A DNA stretch of 64,000 nt from positions 62,001 to 126,000 of the forward strand of contig NZ_JAGQBW010000004.1 of the NCBI RefSeq assembly GCF_024345835.1, written 5' to 3'. The notes beneath the pieces are model-generated. The model did not search any database. It saw only the letters and a list, made by a program, of their open reading frames with translations, and was not told the origin of the DNA. The stretch comes from Synechococcus sp. HJ21-Hayes (lineage in GTDB: Bacteria; Cyanobacteriota; Cyanobacteriia; PCC-6307; Cyanobiaceae). The position numbers were made by a program, and so were the translations under genes. This document shows, one piece after another, positions 39,489 through 50,836 of the stretch. Every line of letters begins with the position of its first letter. The first letter of the stretch is position 1.

Positions 39489-41507
39489 ATGGTCGCCGCA
39501 GCCCCCGCCCTCGGAAACCAATCCGTCGACACCCTCTGCATCAACAGCATCCGCTTCCTGGCGGTTGATGCGATCAACAAGTCGAATTCAGGGCACCCCG
39601 GCCTGCCCATGGGTTGCGCCCCCATGGCCTATGCCCTGTGGGACAAGGCCCTCAGCCACAACCCCAAGAACCCCAAGTGGTTCAACCGCGACCGCTTCGT
39701 GCTGTCCGCCGGCCACGGCTGCATGCTGCTGTACGCGCTGCTGCACCTCACCGGCTACGACTCGGTGGGCATCGAGGACATCAAGCAGTTCCGCCAGTGG
39801 GGATCCAAGACTCCCGGCCACCCCGAAACCTTCGAAACCCCTGGGGTTGAAGTCACCACCGGGCCCCTCGGTCAGGGCATCGCCAATGCCGTGGGCCTGG
39901 CCATGGCCGAGGCGCACCTCGCCGCCAAGTTCAACAAGGCGGATTGCAAGGTTATTGATCACTACACCTACGTGATCATGGGCGACGGCTGCCACCAGGA
40001 AGGCGTGAGCGGCGAAGCCGCCTCCCTGGCCGGCCACCTGGGCCTGGGCAAGCTGATCGCCCTCTACGACGACAACCACATCACCATCGACGGAAACACC
40101 AATGTTTCCTTCACCGAGGATGTGCTGAAGCGCTACGAGGCCTACGGCTGGCACACCATCCACGTGCCCGATGGCAACACCGATGTGGATGCCATCGCCA
40201 AGGCCATCGCCGAGGCCAAGGCCGTGACCGATCGGCCCTCGATGATCAAGGTGACCACCACCATCGGCTACGGCTCCCCCAACAAGGCCAACACGGCTGG
40301 GGTGCACGGTGCAGCCCTGGGCGCCGAAGAAGCGGCCCTCACCCGTGAGGCCCTGGGCTGGAGCTACGGCGAGTTCGAAGTTCCCCAGGACGCCTACGAC
40401 CAGTGGCGCCAGGCCATCAGCCGCGGTGCCGCCGCCGAGGCCGCGTGGAACGCCACCCTGGCTGACTACCGCACCAAGTACCCCAGCGAGGCCGCCCAGT
40501 TTGAGCGCCAGCTGCGCGGTGAGCTGCCCCAGGGTTGGGATGCCAACCTTCCCAGCTACAGCGCCGATGACAAAGGCCTGGCCACACGCCAGCACTCCTA
40601 CAACTGCCTCAACGCCATCGGCCCCAACCTGCCCGAGTTGATCGGCGGTTCCGCCGACCTCACCCACTCCAACCTCACGGACATCAAGGGGGAGAAGGGT
40701 TTCCAGAAGGGTGCCGAGGCCAACCGCTACCTGCACTTCGGTGTGCGGGAGCACGCCATGGCCTCCATCCTCAACGGCCTCGCCTACCACGGCAGCGGCT
40801 TGGTGCCCTACGGCGGCACCTTCGCCGTGTTTGCCGGCTACATGGTGGGCGCCATGCGCCTCTCCGCCCTGAGCGAACTGGGCGTGATCTATGTGCTCAC
40901 CCACGACTCCATCGGCCTCGGTGAAGACGGCCCCACCCACCAGCCGATCGAGACCCTGGCCAGCCTCCGGGCCCTGCCCAACATACTGGTGATCCGTCCT
41001 GGCGACGGCAACGAAACCAGCGGTGCCTACCAAGTGGCGATTGCCAACCGCAAGCGTCCCACCGTGCTGTTCCTCAGCCGTCAGGCCATGGCCAACCAGG
41101 CCAACTCCAGCGCCGCCGGCGTGGCCAAGGGTGGTTACATCCTGGAAGACAGCACCGGCACCCCCGATCTGATCCTGATCGGCACTGGCACCGAGCTCGA
41201 GCTCTGCACCAAGGCCGCTGCCCAGCTGCGGGCCGAAGGCAAGAACGTGCGTGTCGTGTCGATGCCCTGTGTGGAACTGTTCGAAGAGCAGGATGAGGCC
41301 TACCGCGAGAGCGTGCTGCCCTCCTCCGTGCGCAAGCGCCTGGTGGTGGAAGCCTCCAGTTCCTTCGGTTGGCACAAGTACACCGGCTTCGATGGCGACA
41401 GCGTGTCGATCGACCGCTTCGGCGCCTCCGCCCCCGGCCCCCTTCTCATGGAGAAGTTCGGCTTCACCGTGGACAACGTGGTAGCCAAGGCCAAGGCGCT
41501 GGGCTGA
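39489..41507 (+). CDS. tkt: Transketolase
   Basis: Calvin-cycle and pentose-phosphate thiamine-diphosphate enzyme of 672 residues. Motifs: [19 protein letters not shown] near the N-terminus, the ThDP signature [20 protein letters not shown], and [19 protein letters not shown]. It produces xylulose-5-P, which can feed the phosphoketolase encoded earlier in the window. 59 bases after fabF. A strong terminator follows. Confidence 0.97.
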   Translation: MVAAAPALGNQSVDTLCINSIRFLAVDAINKSNSGHPGLPMGCAPMAYALWDKALSHNPKNPKWFNRDRFVLSAGHGCMLLYALLHLTGYDSVGIEDIKQFRQWGSKTPGHPETFETPGVEVTTGPLGQGIANAVGLAMAEAHLAAKFNKADCKVIDHYTYVIMGDGCHQEGVSGEAASLAGHLGLGKLIALYDDNHITIDGNTNVSFTEDVLKRYEAYGWHTIHVPDGNTDVDAIAKAIAEAKAVTDRPSMIKVTTTIGYGSPNKANTAGVHGAALGAEEAALTREALGWSYGEFEVPQDAYDQWRQAISRGAAAEAAWNATLADYRTKYPSEAAQFERQLRGELPQGWDANLPSYSADDKGLATRQHSYNCLNAIGPNLPELIGGSADLTHSNLTDIKGEKGFQKGAEANRYLHFGVREHAMASILNGLAYHGSGLVPYGGTFAVFAGYMVGAMRLSALSELGVIYVLTHDSIGLGEDGPTHQPIETLASLRALPNILVIRPGDGNETSGAYQVAIANRKRPTVLFLSRQAMANQANSSAAGVAKGGYILEDSTGTPDLILIGTGTELELCTKAAAQLRAEGKNVRVVSMPCVELFEEQDEAYRESVLPSSVRKRLVVEASSSFGWHKYTGFDGDSVSIDRFGASAPGPLLMEKFGFTVDNVVAKAKALG

Positions 41508-41559
41508 TCACCCGAGCCTGGGGATCGCCGCAACGGCGCGGTCATATCTGCAACACTCC

Positions 41560-41585
41560 AGCCCCGCCTAACGGCGGGGCTTTTT
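41560..41585 (+). terminator. Intrinsic terminator after tkt
   Basis: AGCCCCGCC-TAAC-GGCGGGGCT, a perfect 9-bp stem with 4-base loop, followed by TTTTT. About 50 bases after the tkt stop. A second hairpin just beyond serves the convergent thiC. Confidence 0.92.
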
Positions 41586-41612
41586 GCTGTGTACAACCTC
41601 TAAAACGCTTCC

Positions 41613-41646
41613 AAAAGAAAGGCCCAGGGGCGAACCCCCGGGCCTT
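41613..41646 (-). terminator. Intrinsic terminator after thiC
   Basis: On the minus strand AAGGCCCGGGGG and CCCCTGGGCCTT form a stem with loop TTCG, followed by TTTCTTTT. It lies about 20 bases beyond the thiC stop. Together with the tkt terminator it separates two convergent genes. Confidence 0.8.
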
Positions 41647-41667
41647 AGTGGAGTAGTGAGCCAGAAC

Positions 41668-43203
<1,536 letters not shown>

Positions 43204-43274
43204 GTGACTTAGGAAACCTAGCAAGGCCGAAACCACAGGGGGCGCAGGGGTAAGGGCTCCGTGCGGTCCCTCCC

Positions 43275-43862
43275 TCAGGCCTGCAAGCCATTCAGGGCGG
43301 CCGCCACTACCCGATGGTCGCTGTCCTGCTGGAGGGTCACCAGCTCAGCGCGAGCCTGCTGGGCCACGGCCTGCCCCCCACCCTCATGCACCAGGCGCCC
43401 CAGGATCTCGGCACCCCCAACCCGCACAGTGCCATCGGCATCGGCGATGGCCAGGCGGGCCAACTGGAGCAGATCCTCGGCGGGGATCTCAGGGTGCTCC
43501 GCCACCGCTGAAAGAATGCTGCAGCGCAGCAACCACTGGCTGTCGCGCTGAAAAGCCGGCAGGAGCAGCGGCCAGGCCCGCTGCAACGAATGACTCACCA
43601 GCGCATTGGCCGCCTCGGCCCGCACGTTGGCGTCGTCGTCGTGCTCGAGGGCCTGCACCAGGGCCAGCCAGCCGGCTTCATTGCGCTTCATGCCCAGGCC
43701 GGCGCAGCTGAGCGAGCGCACCATGAAGGTGCTCTGCTCCAGGCCCAGCAACAACAGCGGCACGGCCTGCTCCTCCGGCACCTCCCTGAGCGCCGCCAGG
43801 GCAGGCATCGCCCGGCTGGGATCGCCGGACACGATCGCCTCGCGGAGTTGGTCCAGATCCAT
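43275..43862 (-). CDS. HEAT-repeat (PBS-lyase-like) protein
   Basis: 195 residues made of about five helical-pair HEAT repeats, for example AMPALAALREVPEEQAVPLL, SLSCAGLGMKRNEAGWLALV and VRAEAANALVSHSLQRAWPLL. Cyanobacterial HEAT proteins include phycobilin lyases CpcE/F and NblB, but this one has no clear lyase partner here; scaffolding is equally possible. ATG at 43862; the longer frame upstream overlaps the next gene. Last of a minus-strand run starting at ruvB. Confidence 0.75.
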   Translation of the reverse strand: MDLDQLREAIVSGDPSRAMPALAALREVPEEQAVPLLLLGLEQSTFMVRSLSCAGLGMKRNEAGWLALVQALEHDDDANVRAEAANALVSHSLQRAWPLLLPAFQRDSQWLLRCSILSAVAEHPEIPAEDLLQLARLAIADADGTVRVGGAEILGRLVHEGGGQAVAQQARAELVTLQQDSDHRVVAAALNGLQA

Positions 43863-43866
43863 GAGG

Positions 43867-44115
43867 TCAGGGCTCGGGTGGAGGCGCTGGGCAGGGGTCA
43901 GAGGTGGCCTCCCGCAGGGCCGAGAGCAGCGCCTTGCGCCGGCGGCGCCAGCTCCAGGCACTCTGCACCAGCAGGCCCACGCCAATGCCCAGGGCCGGCA
44001 GGGCCTGCAGCCGGTCTGAACCCTGGCGCATCAGCAGCCCCACCAGACCCACCAACACCAGCAGCGGCGAGGAGAGCGCCAGCAGATCGCGGCTGAACTG
44101 GCGGGTGCCGCTCAC
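43867..44115 (-). CDS. Small membrane protein, unknown
   Basis: 82 residues with two hydrophobic segments (LLALSSPLLVLVGLVGLLM and ALPALGIGVGLLVQSAWSW) followed by a basic RRRRKALLSALRE and a Pro-rich tail. No domain recognised. GTG start overlaps the M20 amidohydrolase stop as GTGA, so translation is coupled; the HEAT gene follows 4 bases later. Likely a membrane anchor or accessory protein, not assigned. Confidence 0.65.
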   Translation of the reverse strand: MSGTRQFSRDLLALSSPLLVLVGLVGLLMRQGSDRLQALPALGIGVGLLVQSAWSWRRRRKALLSALREATSDPCPAPPPEP

Positions 44116-45362
44116 GCTTGCGCCCTCCGGGCCTGCATCCAGCGCAGCAGGCTGAGGCTCAGCACCTGGATCCCCACCGCCAGGCAGCCTTCATCGGGCT
44201 CGAAGCTGTTGCTGTGCAGCGGCGTGCAGCCCTGGGGCCCCGCCACCCCCAGGCGGAACATGGTGCCCGGGGTATCCCGCTGCAACTCGGCGAAATCCTC
44301 GGCCCCCAGCGAGGGTTGCTCCAGCCAGCGCACGTTGCTGCGGCCCAGCACCTCCACGGCAGCCTCGGCCACCAACGCCGTGAGGGCCGGATCGTTGTGC
44401 ACTGGGGGGGAGATGCAGCGGTAACGCACCCGGGCCTCACCCCCGTGGCCCTCACACAGGGCCTTTACCGTGTCCTCAATCCAGCCGGGCAGCTGGGCAT
44501 GGACCTCAAGATCCAGGCAACGCACGGTGCCCAGCAGGCGCACATGGTCGGCAATCACGTTGAAGGCCTTGCCCCCCTCAATGCGCCCGAAGCTCACCAC
44601 AACCGGATGCAGGGCATCGAGGCGACGGCTGATGGCCTCCTGCAACCCACTCACCACCCGGGCTGCAATCCAGATGGCATCGGTGCTCTGGTGGGGCCGG
44701 GCGCCGTGGCCACCTTCCCCGAGCACCTCCACCTCCAGCTCACCCGCCGCGGCCGTGAGGCTGCCACTACGCACCCCCACCGTGCCCACCGGCAAGCTCG
44801 GAAACACGTGCACCCCGAATAGCGCTTCCACGCCATCCATGGCGCCATCCGCCAACATCCAGGCCGCACCCTGGGCCGTTTCCTCGGCCGGCTGAAACAG
44901 CAGCCGGACCCGCGCCGTGAGTTGATCGGCCAAGGGCGCCAGCAGCCGCGCCACCCCCAGGCCCACAGTGGTGTGGATGTCGTGGCCGCAGGCGTGCATC
45001 AGGCCCTGGTGGCGCGAGGCAAAGGCCACCCCCGTGCGCTCCTCCACCGGCAGGGCATCCATATCCACCCGCAGGGCCACTAGCGGGGCCAGCCGGCCGG
45101 CACCATCGAGCTCGGGCCCCAGCTCCGCCAACACCCCGGTGCGGCCCACCCCCTCCTGCACAAGCCAGCCCAGGCCCCGCAGCTCCCCGGCCACCAGCGC
45201 GGCCGTCTGGTGCTCGTTGCCGCTCAGTTCAGGGTGGGCGTGCAGGTGACGCCGCAGGGCAATCAGCTCCGGCAGGGCAGCCTCCAGCGCAGACCCCAAC
45301 GCGGCCTCAAGCTGCGGAAGCTCGCTGGCCGCACTGGATGCCACGGGGGCTGCTGGGGTCAT
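44112..45362 (-). CDS. M20-family amidohydrolase
   Basis: 416 residues, related to hippurate and N-acyl-amino-acid hydrolases and IAA-amino-acid hydrolases. Motifs: RRHLHAHPELSGNEHQTA, VDMDALPVEERTGVAFAS, MHACGHDIHTTVGLGVA (metal ligands), and FQPAEETAQGAAWMLADG with catalytic Glu. C-terminal dimerisation domain begins with ELEVEVLGEGGHGARPH. ATG at 45362 overlaps the TPR gene stop as ATGA. Probably releases amino acids from acylated substrates; the exact substrate is unknown. Confidence 0.9.
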   Translation of the reverse strand: MTPAAPVASSAASELPQLEAALGSALEAALPELIALRRHLHAHPELSGNEHQTAALVAGELRGLGWLVQEGVGRTGVLAELGPELDGAGRLAPLVALRVDMDALPVEERTGVAFASRHQGLMHACGHDIHTTVGLGVARLLAPLADQLTARVRLLFQPAEETAQGAAWMLADGAMDGVEALFGVHVFPSLPVGTVGVRSGSLTAAAGELEVEVLGEGGHGARPHQSTDAIWIAARVVSGLQEAISRRLDALHPVVVSFGRIEGGKAFNVIADHVRLLGTVRCLDLEVHAQLPGWIEDTVKALCEGHGGEARVRYRCISPPVHNDPALTALVAEAAVEVLGRSNVRWLEQPSLGAEDFAELQRDTPGTMFRLGVAGPQGCTPLHSNSFEPDEGCLAVGIQVLSLSLLRWMQARRAQA

Positions 45363-46177
45363 CGGCTGGCCAGGGCGCGGAAAGCCTCGAGAGCGTGCAC
45401 CGGCTGGGGGGGCCAGCGCCGTATCTGCAACAGCCATTCTGACTGGCGGTAGCGGGTGTCCAGCCCCGAGGCGGCCGCCCAGTTGCTCTCCGCCTCGCCG
45501 CTGGCGCCCCTCTGCCAGAGCAAGGCGGTGAGGCCGGCGCGGGCATCGGCAAACAGCGGGTAGCGGCGGATCAGGTTGCGCAGCTGCTGCTCCGCCGCAT
45601 CCAGATCACCGAGCTGAAAGGCCGCCAGGGCCGCACTGGAGCGGGCCATGGCAAAGCCCGGCCGCCCATCGGCGGCCTGGGTGAAGCTGGCCCGCGCCGC
45701 ACCCCAATCCCCCAGGGCCCCCTGCACGTTGCCGAGGTTATAGAGGGCGGAGGCATCGGGATCGCGTCCCGCCTCGGCATCGCGCTCGAGAATCCAGCGG
45801 TAGTCCGCCTCGGCAGCGGCCCACTGGCCCAGGGCCTCCTCGGCGGTGCCGCGGTTGAGATGGGGATCGGCGCTCACCGGATCGAGCTCCATGGCCCGGG
45901 TTTGATCGCGGATCGCGGCGGCGGCATCGCCGAGGGCCAGCTGCACATTGCCGCGGTTGCTCCAGGCCGCCGCATCGCCGGGGGCCTGCTCCAGCACCTG
46001 GTTCCAGAGGGGCAGGGCCTGCTCGAAGCTGCCCTCCCGGCTGGCCCGCAGGGCCTGCTCAAACAGGGCTTGAGCCGAGGGCGAGGCGTCCCCGGCCGCC
46101 AGGGCAGGGTGGGGCTGCAGCAGCCCGACAGCGCCGCTGAGCAGCACGGCCAGCAGCAGGGCTAGAAGGCGTGTCAT
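45359..46177 (-). CDS. TPR-repeat protein with signal peptide
   Basis: 272 residues. N-terminal signal [20 protein letters not shown] with a probable cleavage after PALA (about residue 27). Then several tetratricopeptide repeats (for example [59 protein letters not shown]). Probably periplasmic or thylakoid-lumenal, assembling protein complexes, as in photosystem or pilus factors; the partner is unknown. Starts as ATGA overlapping ruvB and ends overlapping the amidohydrolase. Confidence 0.82.
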   Translation of the reverse strand: MTRLLALLLAVLLSGAVGLLQPHPALAAGDASPSAQALFEQALRASREGSFEQALPLWNQVLEQAPGDAAAWSNRGNVQLALGDAAAAIRDQTRAMELDPVSADPHLNRGTAEEALGQWAAAEADYRWILERDAEAGRDPDASALYNLGNVQGALGDWGAARASFTQAADGRPGFAMARSSAALAAFQLGDLDAAEQQLRNLIRRYPLFADARAGLTALLWQRGASGEAESNWAAASGLDTRYRQSEWLLQIRRWPPQPVHALEAFRALASR

Positions 46178-47226
46178 GCGGCGGCATCCAGATGGGCCCG
46201 ACCCGCCTCGGTGATCACGCGCCCCCGGGGGGTGCGCTGCAGCAAACCCTGTTGCAACAGGAAGGGCTCCACCACCGCCTCGAGGGTGGCGGGATCTTCC
46301 CCCAGGCCCGCCGCCAGGGTGTCGAGCCCCACCGGGCCGCCGCCATAGCCGTCCTGCAGCAACTGCAGCAATCGCCGATCGCTGGCATCGAGGCCGCGGC
46401 CATCCACCCGGTGCAGGCTGAGGGCTTCATGCACCAGAACAGCCGTGACCCGGCCATGGCCGCCCACGGCAGCCACATCGCGCACCCGCCGCAGCAGGCG
46501 GTTGGCGATGCGGGGGGTGCCACGGCAGCGGCGGGCCACCTCCAGGGCCGCGGCGGAATCCAGCTCGAGCTGCAGCAACCCGGCCGCCCGTTGCACGATC
46601 GCCTGGAGATCCTCGAGCCCGTAGAACTCCAGCCGCTGGATCAGGCCGAAGCGATCCCGCAGCGGCGAACTCAACGACCCGGCGCGGGTGGTGGCGCCCA
46701 CGAGGGTGAACGGGGCTAGCGGCAAGCTGCGGGTGCGAGCCGTGGTGCCCTTGCCCACGGTGAGATCGAGGCGAAAGTCCTCCATGGCGGGATAGAGAAT
46801 CTCCTCGGCCACCCGATTGAGCCGGTGGATCTCGTCGATGAACAGCAGCTCACGGGGCTGCAGGTTCACCAGCAGGCCCACGATGTCGCGCGGGCGCTCC
46901 AGGGCGGGCGCACTGGTGATGCGGCAACGCACCCCCAGTTCCTCGGCCAGCACCAGGGCCATGGTGGTTTTGCCCAGACCCGGCGGGCCGTAGAGCAACA
47001 CGTGATCCAGGGCTTCCTCGCGGGCCTGGGTGGCCTCCACCGCAATGCCCAGCACCTGCTTCAGCTCGCTCTGGCCGATGTAGTCCGCCAGCCGCCTCGG
47101 CCGCAGCGAATCTTCCCGCAGGATCGGCGCTTCTGCAGCTGCCTCTTCAGGCACGGGCGCCGGATCCACCAGCCGCTGGTGAGGCTCCGGCGCTACCCCT
47201 GCAGATCCCGAGGACACGATCGCCAT
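46174..47226 (-). CDS. ruvB: Holliday-junction branch-migration helicase RuvB
   Basis: 350 residues. AAA+ Walker [16 protein letters not shown], Walker [30 protein letters not shown], and a winged-helix C-terminus with [20 protein letters not shown]. First gene of a minus-strand run in which each stop overlaps the next start; the DNA-repair role appears unrelated to the genes behind it. ATG at 47226. Confidence 0.96.
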   Translation of the reverse strand: MAIVSSGSAGVAPEPHQRLVDPAPVPEEAAAEAPILREDSLRPRRLADYIGQSELKQVLGIAVEATQAREEALDHVLLYGPPGLGKTTMALVLAEELGVRCRITSAPALERPRDIVGLLVNLQPRELLFIDEIHRLNRVAEEILYPAMEDFRLDLTVGKGTTARTRSLPLAPFTLVGATTRAGSLSSPLRDRFGLIQRLEFYGLEDLQAIVQRAAGLLQLELDSAAALEVARRCRGTPRIANRLLRRVRDVAAVGGHGRVTAVLVHEALSLHRVDGRGLDASDRRLLQLLQDGYGGGPVGLDTLAAGLGEDPATLEAVVEPFLLQQGLLQRTPRGRVITEAGRAHLDAAA

Positions 47227-47288
47227 GGCCTGAGGGTACCGGGGGCTCCCTAGGGTCGGGAGACCCCAGGGACGATTCCGGAGCGGCG

Positions 47289-47786
47289 ATGGCGAAGGGC
47301 GGAGGCAAGAAGAGCGCCAAGGCCCAGCGCGACGCCGCCAACAAATTGCTGGCGGACAACCGCTTTGCGCGCCACCAATACGAGATTCTCGAAACCCTGG
47401 AGTGCGGCATCGAACTGCTGGGCACCGAGGTGAAATCGATCCGAGCGGGGCAGGTGAACCTGCGCGATGGCTTCTGCCTGATTCGCAAGGGCGAGTTGCA
47501 GCTGCACAACGTGCACATCTCCCCCCACAGCCACGCCGGGGCCTACTTCAACCACGACCCCCTGCGCACCCGCAAACTGCTGGCCCACGGCCGCGAGATC
47601 GAGAAACTGCGGATCGCCCTGGAGCAGAAGGGCCTCACCCTGATCCCCCTGAACCTGCACCTCAAGGGCTCCTGGATCAAGGTGACGGTGGGCCTGGGCA
47701 AGGGCCGCAAACTGCACGACAAGCGCCACGAGGAACGGCGCAAACAGGACATCAAGGACGCCAAGGCCGCCATCGCGCGCCTTTAG
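47289..47786 (+). CDS. smpB: tmRNA-binding protein SmpB
   Basis: 165 residues. Contains [39 protein letters not shown] and [17 protein letters not shown], the basic C-terminal tail that enters the ribosome A site in trans-translation. Divergent from ruvB across 62 bases. Convergent with the kinase gene, leaving about 40 bases between stops. Confidence 0.96.
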   Translation: MAKGGGKKSAKAQRDAANKLLADNRFARHQYEILETLECGIELLGTEVKSIRAGQVNLRDGFCLIRKGELQLHNVHISPHSHAGAYFNHDPLRTRKLLAHGREIEKLRIALEQKGLTLIPLNLHLKGSWIKVTVGLGKGRKLHDKRHEERRKQDIKDAKAAIARL

Positions 47787-47828
47787 TTCCGGGGCCGGGC
47801 ACTCGCCCTTCGCGAACGGCCTCTGGCG

Positions 47829-49754
47829 TCAGTTCACTGGTGGTGGCGGCGGGGCGGTGGGCTGGGCGGGGCCCCCAGCTTCCGCCGGGGCAGCCGGGGC
47901 CCCTGGCTCGACCCCGGCGGGGGCTTCTGATACGCGACTCGGCGGTGGCTCAGGCGCCGGATCCGCCCGCAGGGACAGGGTAATCAGGCCGGGCGCCACG
48001 CCCTCATTGGTCACCAGCAGCTGCACCGGCGAGCGGCTCACCTTGCCCACACTCACCACCCGCAAGGGCCCTTTGGCCTCCAGCACACTGCCATCGGCAC
48101 CGAACACAGTCATCTGCATCAGCGGCGAGCCGTTCACCCCCAGCACCAGCCGGCTGCCGGCGGGTAGCCGGATCGGGAACAGGCGGGCACCACCGGCCGC
48201 CACAGACGCCGATACCACGTTGGTTTGCCCCAGGCGCGACTGGATCGGCTCGATGCGAACGTTGGCCAGGCCCTGCTCGGCGGCGGCATACCAGAGCTGA
48301 CGAAAGGGTTCAGGGGGGATGTCATCACTGGAGCGGCCGGGCAGCAGGTTCTGGGCACTACCGGACACCAGTTGACGCAGCACATCGGCGCTCAGGCCCT
48401 GAGCCACCAGGGTGGCCTGCCGCTTACGCCAGTCGCCGGCGCTGAAGCTGCCCAGGCGGGGGCGGATCTCCAGGGGCAGCTGTTCCACCCGGCTCAACCA
48501 CTCCTCCGCCAGCCCGTTCCACACCTTGCGCAGGGGCGCGTCGTCGAGGGAGTCGGTGGGGAGGCGGCCACCGCGCTCGGGGAACTGGGCCAGCAGGCTG
48601 GCATCCACCAACCGCAAGAACCAGCCGCGATCGATCTGCAGCGCCCGCAGGCGGTTGAGCAGCTGCTGGCGTTGATCCACCTCCGCGGGCGGCAGGCTGC
48701 TGGGCAGCTGCAAAACACTGCCGGCATCGGTGGTAGCCACCTTGCCGCGGCTGAGCACCAGCCAGCCCAGGGCCGTGCCCACCACCGCGGAGATCACCAG
48801 GGCGAGCACCACCGGCCACAGACTGCCCTCGGCGGCCTCTTCCTTCTCCTCCTGGCGGGAGCGGACCGGGGGGGGCTCAGGCGTGGGCTGGCGCAGGGCG
48901 GGCAGTTCAGGTTCAGGGGGCGGCGGCACCAGCGCCACCGTGCGATCAGCCCGAGGCACGGGGCCAGTGCTGTCCGGCATGGGCAACTGCTGCACGGCCT
49001 GCAGGGCCGCCGCCGCCGAGGGGTAACGCCCCTGGACTTCGCTGCTCAACAGCCGCTCCAGCACCGTCTTGAGTTGTGGTTCGGCGTCGAGACAGGCCGG
49101 CCAGCGCCACTGCATCGACACCGGATCCAGCAGCTGGGCGGGCTCCTCACCGCTGAGCAGCACCAGGGCCACCACCCCCAAGCCGTAGAGGTCCATCCAG
49201 GGCTCGGCCGGATCGCCGCGGCCCAACTCAGGGGCGCCATAGCCCGGCGTGACCCCCTCGGCTGGCGCCCCCTGCCCGCGCACCAGGCCGAAATCCAGCA
49301 GCACTGGCAGGCCATCGCGGTCGCGGCGCAGCAAGTTGGCGGGCGTGAGATCACCGTGCAGGAACTGCTGGCTGTGCAGCACCGCCAACACCGGCAACAA
49401 CTGGCGCAGCAGCAGCAGCACCTCACCGGCACCGAAGACCATCTGGCGCTCACGCCGGCCGGCCAGCAGCTCGGCGTAGGTGCGGCCCTCCTGCCACTCG
49501 CGGGCCAACCAGAGGGTGCCCTCCTCCTCGAGCAAGCCACCGCAGCGGGGCACCTGGGGATGCAGCACCCCCTGCAGCCGCGGCCACAGAGCCTTGAAGC
49601 GAGCCTGGAGCTCAGGCTGATCGGCGTCCAGCTGGCGCAACACCACCGGGGCCTCGCCGGCCAGCAGGTCACTGGCGCGCCAGAGCCGGCCCTGGCTGCC
49701 ATGGGCCAGCTCCGCCTCGAGCCGGTAGCGCTCGCCGATCACGCGATTCCTCAT
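47829..49754 (-). CDS. Membrane serine/threonine-kinase-like protein with altered ATP site
   Basis: 641 residues. Kinase domain (about 1-260): glycine loop AHGSQGRLW (first Gly replaced), position of the VAIK lysine is Arg40 in VVLRQL, catalytic loop HGDLTPANLL (Asp135, Asn140), DFG at 154-156 and GYGAPE at 171-176. A proline/glutamate-rich linker precedes one membrane helix (about 310-332), then an extracytoplasmic domain of about 300 residues with beta-rich C-terminus and a Pro/Ala tail. Lys-to-Arg suggests weak or non-catalytic kinase activity. Co-transcribed with cysK upstream (ATGA overlap). Confidence 0.82.
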   Translation of the reverse strand: MRNRVIGERYRLEAELAHGSQGRLWRASDLLAGEAPVVLRQLDADQPELQARFKALWPRLQGVLHPQVPRCGGLLEEEGTLWLAREWQEGRTYAELLAGRRERQMVFGAGEVLLLLRQLLPVLAVLHSQQFLHGDLTPANLLRRDRDGLPVLLDFGLVRGQGAPAEGVTPGYGAPELGRGDPAEPWMDLYGLGVVALVLLSGEEPAQLLDPVSMQWRWPACLDAEPQLKTVLERLLSSEVQGRYPSAAAALQAVQQLPMPDSTGPVPRADRTVALVPPPPEPELPALRQPTPEPPPVRSRQEEKEEAAEGSLWPVVLALVISAVVGTALGWLVLSRGKVATTDAGSVLQLPSSLPPAEVDQRQQLLNRLRALQIDRGWFLRLVDASLLAQFPERGGRLPTDSLDDAPLRKVWNGLAEEWLSRVEQLPLEIRPRLGSFSAGDWRKRQATLVAQGLSADVLRQLVSGSAQNLLPGRSSDDIPPEPFRQLWYAAAEQGLANVRIEPIQSRLGQTNVVSASVAAGGARLFPIRLPAGSRLVLGVNGSPLMQMTVFGADGSVLEAKGPLRVVSVGKVSRSPVQLLVTNEGVAPGLITLSLRADPAPEPPPSRVSEAPAGVEPGAPAAPAEAGGPAQPTAPPPPPVN

Positions 49755-50758
49755 GCAGCGCGCACAGGTTGCTGCAAACCCTTGCTGGCCAACCAGTCGC
49801 CGTCATAAAGCCGTGACCGATAGCGATCGCCGCTGTCGCACAGCACCGTCACGATCGTGTGGCCAGGCCCCATGCGCCGGGCCGTCTCCACCGCCGCTGC
49901 CACGTTGATGCCCACTGAACCGCCCAGGAACAGCCCCTCCTGCCAAAGCAGCCGGTAGATGGTGTCGAGGGCCTCCTGGTCGTGGATGCGCACGGCATCG
50001 TCCACCGGGGCTCCTTCGAGGTTGGCCGTGACGCGGCTGTTGCCGATGCCCTCGGTGATGGAGCTGCCCTCGCTGCTGAGCTCACCAGCCGTGGCCCAGC
50101 CATAGAGGGAGCTGCCGTGGGGATCGGCCAGCACACAGCGCACCCGTGGGTTCTGCTGCTTGAGATAAAGGGCCACGCCCGCGTAGGTGCCGCCGGTACC
50201 GGTGGCCGCCACCCAAGCATCCACCTTGCCGGCGGTTTGCTGCCAGATCTCCGGACCGGTGGACTGGGCGTGGGCGCGGCGATTGGCGAGGTTGTCGAAC
50301 TGGTTGGCCCACACCGCCCCCGGCGTTTCCTCGGCGATGCGGCCGGACAAGCGCACGTAGTTGTTGGGGTCGCGGTAGGGCACCGCCGGCACGGTGCGCA
50401 CCTCGGCCCCCAGGCTGCGCAGCAGGCCGATTTTCTCCGCGGACTGAGTGTCCGGAATCACGATCAGGGCCTTGTAGCCGCGGGCATTGCAGAGGTGGGT
50501 GAGGCCGATGCCGGTGTTGCCCGCGGTGCCCTCCACCACGGTGCCGCCGAGCTGCAGCAGCCCCTGCTCCTCAGCCTCCAGCAGGATCCCCAGGGCCGCG
50601 CGATCCTTCACGGAGCCGCCGGGATTCATGAACTCGGCCTTGCCGAGGATCTCGCAGCCCGTGAGCTCACTGAGCCCATGGAGCCGAATCAGGGGCGTGT
50701 TGCCAACGGCGCCAACGAATCCTGAGGTGATGCCACCCATCGCCACGTCCGTTGCCAT
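49751..50758 (-). CDS. cysK: Cysteine synthase family PLP enzyme
   Basis: 335 residues. Makes cysteine from O-acetylserine and sulfide. PLP lysine is Lys51 in NPGGSVKDRAAL; phosphate loop GTAGNTGIGLTHLCNARG; substrate loop ATGTGGTYAGVALYLKQ. The distinctive IPDTQSAEKIGLLRSLGAEV and NLANRRAHAQSTGPEIW place it in the CysK-like clade that includes cyanobacterial and CBS-like forms, so strict CysK activity is not proven. The frame continues far upstream, but homology begins at ATG 50758. Divergent from the ergothioneine operon across 78 bases; its stop overlaps the kinase start. Confidence 0.88.
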   Translation of the reverse strand: MATDVAMGGITSGFVGAVGNTPLIRLHGLSELTGCEILGKAEFMNPGGSVKDRAALGILLEAEEQGLLQLGGTVVEGTAGNTGIGLTHLCNARGYKALIVIPDTQSAEKIGLLRSLGAEVRTVPAVPYRDPNNYVRLSGRIAEETPGAVWANQFDNLANRRAHAQSTGPEIWQQTAGKVDAWVAATGTGGTYAGVALYLKQQNPRVRCVLADPHGSSLYGWATAGELSSEGSSITEGIGNSRVTANLEGAPVDDAVRIHDQEALDTIYRLLWQEGLFLGGSVGINVAAAVETARRMGPGHTIVTVLCDSGDRYRSRLYDGDWLASKGLQQPVRAA

Positions 50759-50836
50759 CGCACTGGTGGTGGGATCGTAGGGGCGACTGACGCCTGAGCT
50801 GGGGCCCTCTAGGGTCGCCACAGACACACCGCCCTG

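Noticed and set aside
39588-41375. Open frame of about 595 codons antisense to transketolase
   Set aside because: Low-complexity Gly/Val/His-rich translation typical of antisense frames in GC-rich DNA; the sense frame has clear transketolase motifs.
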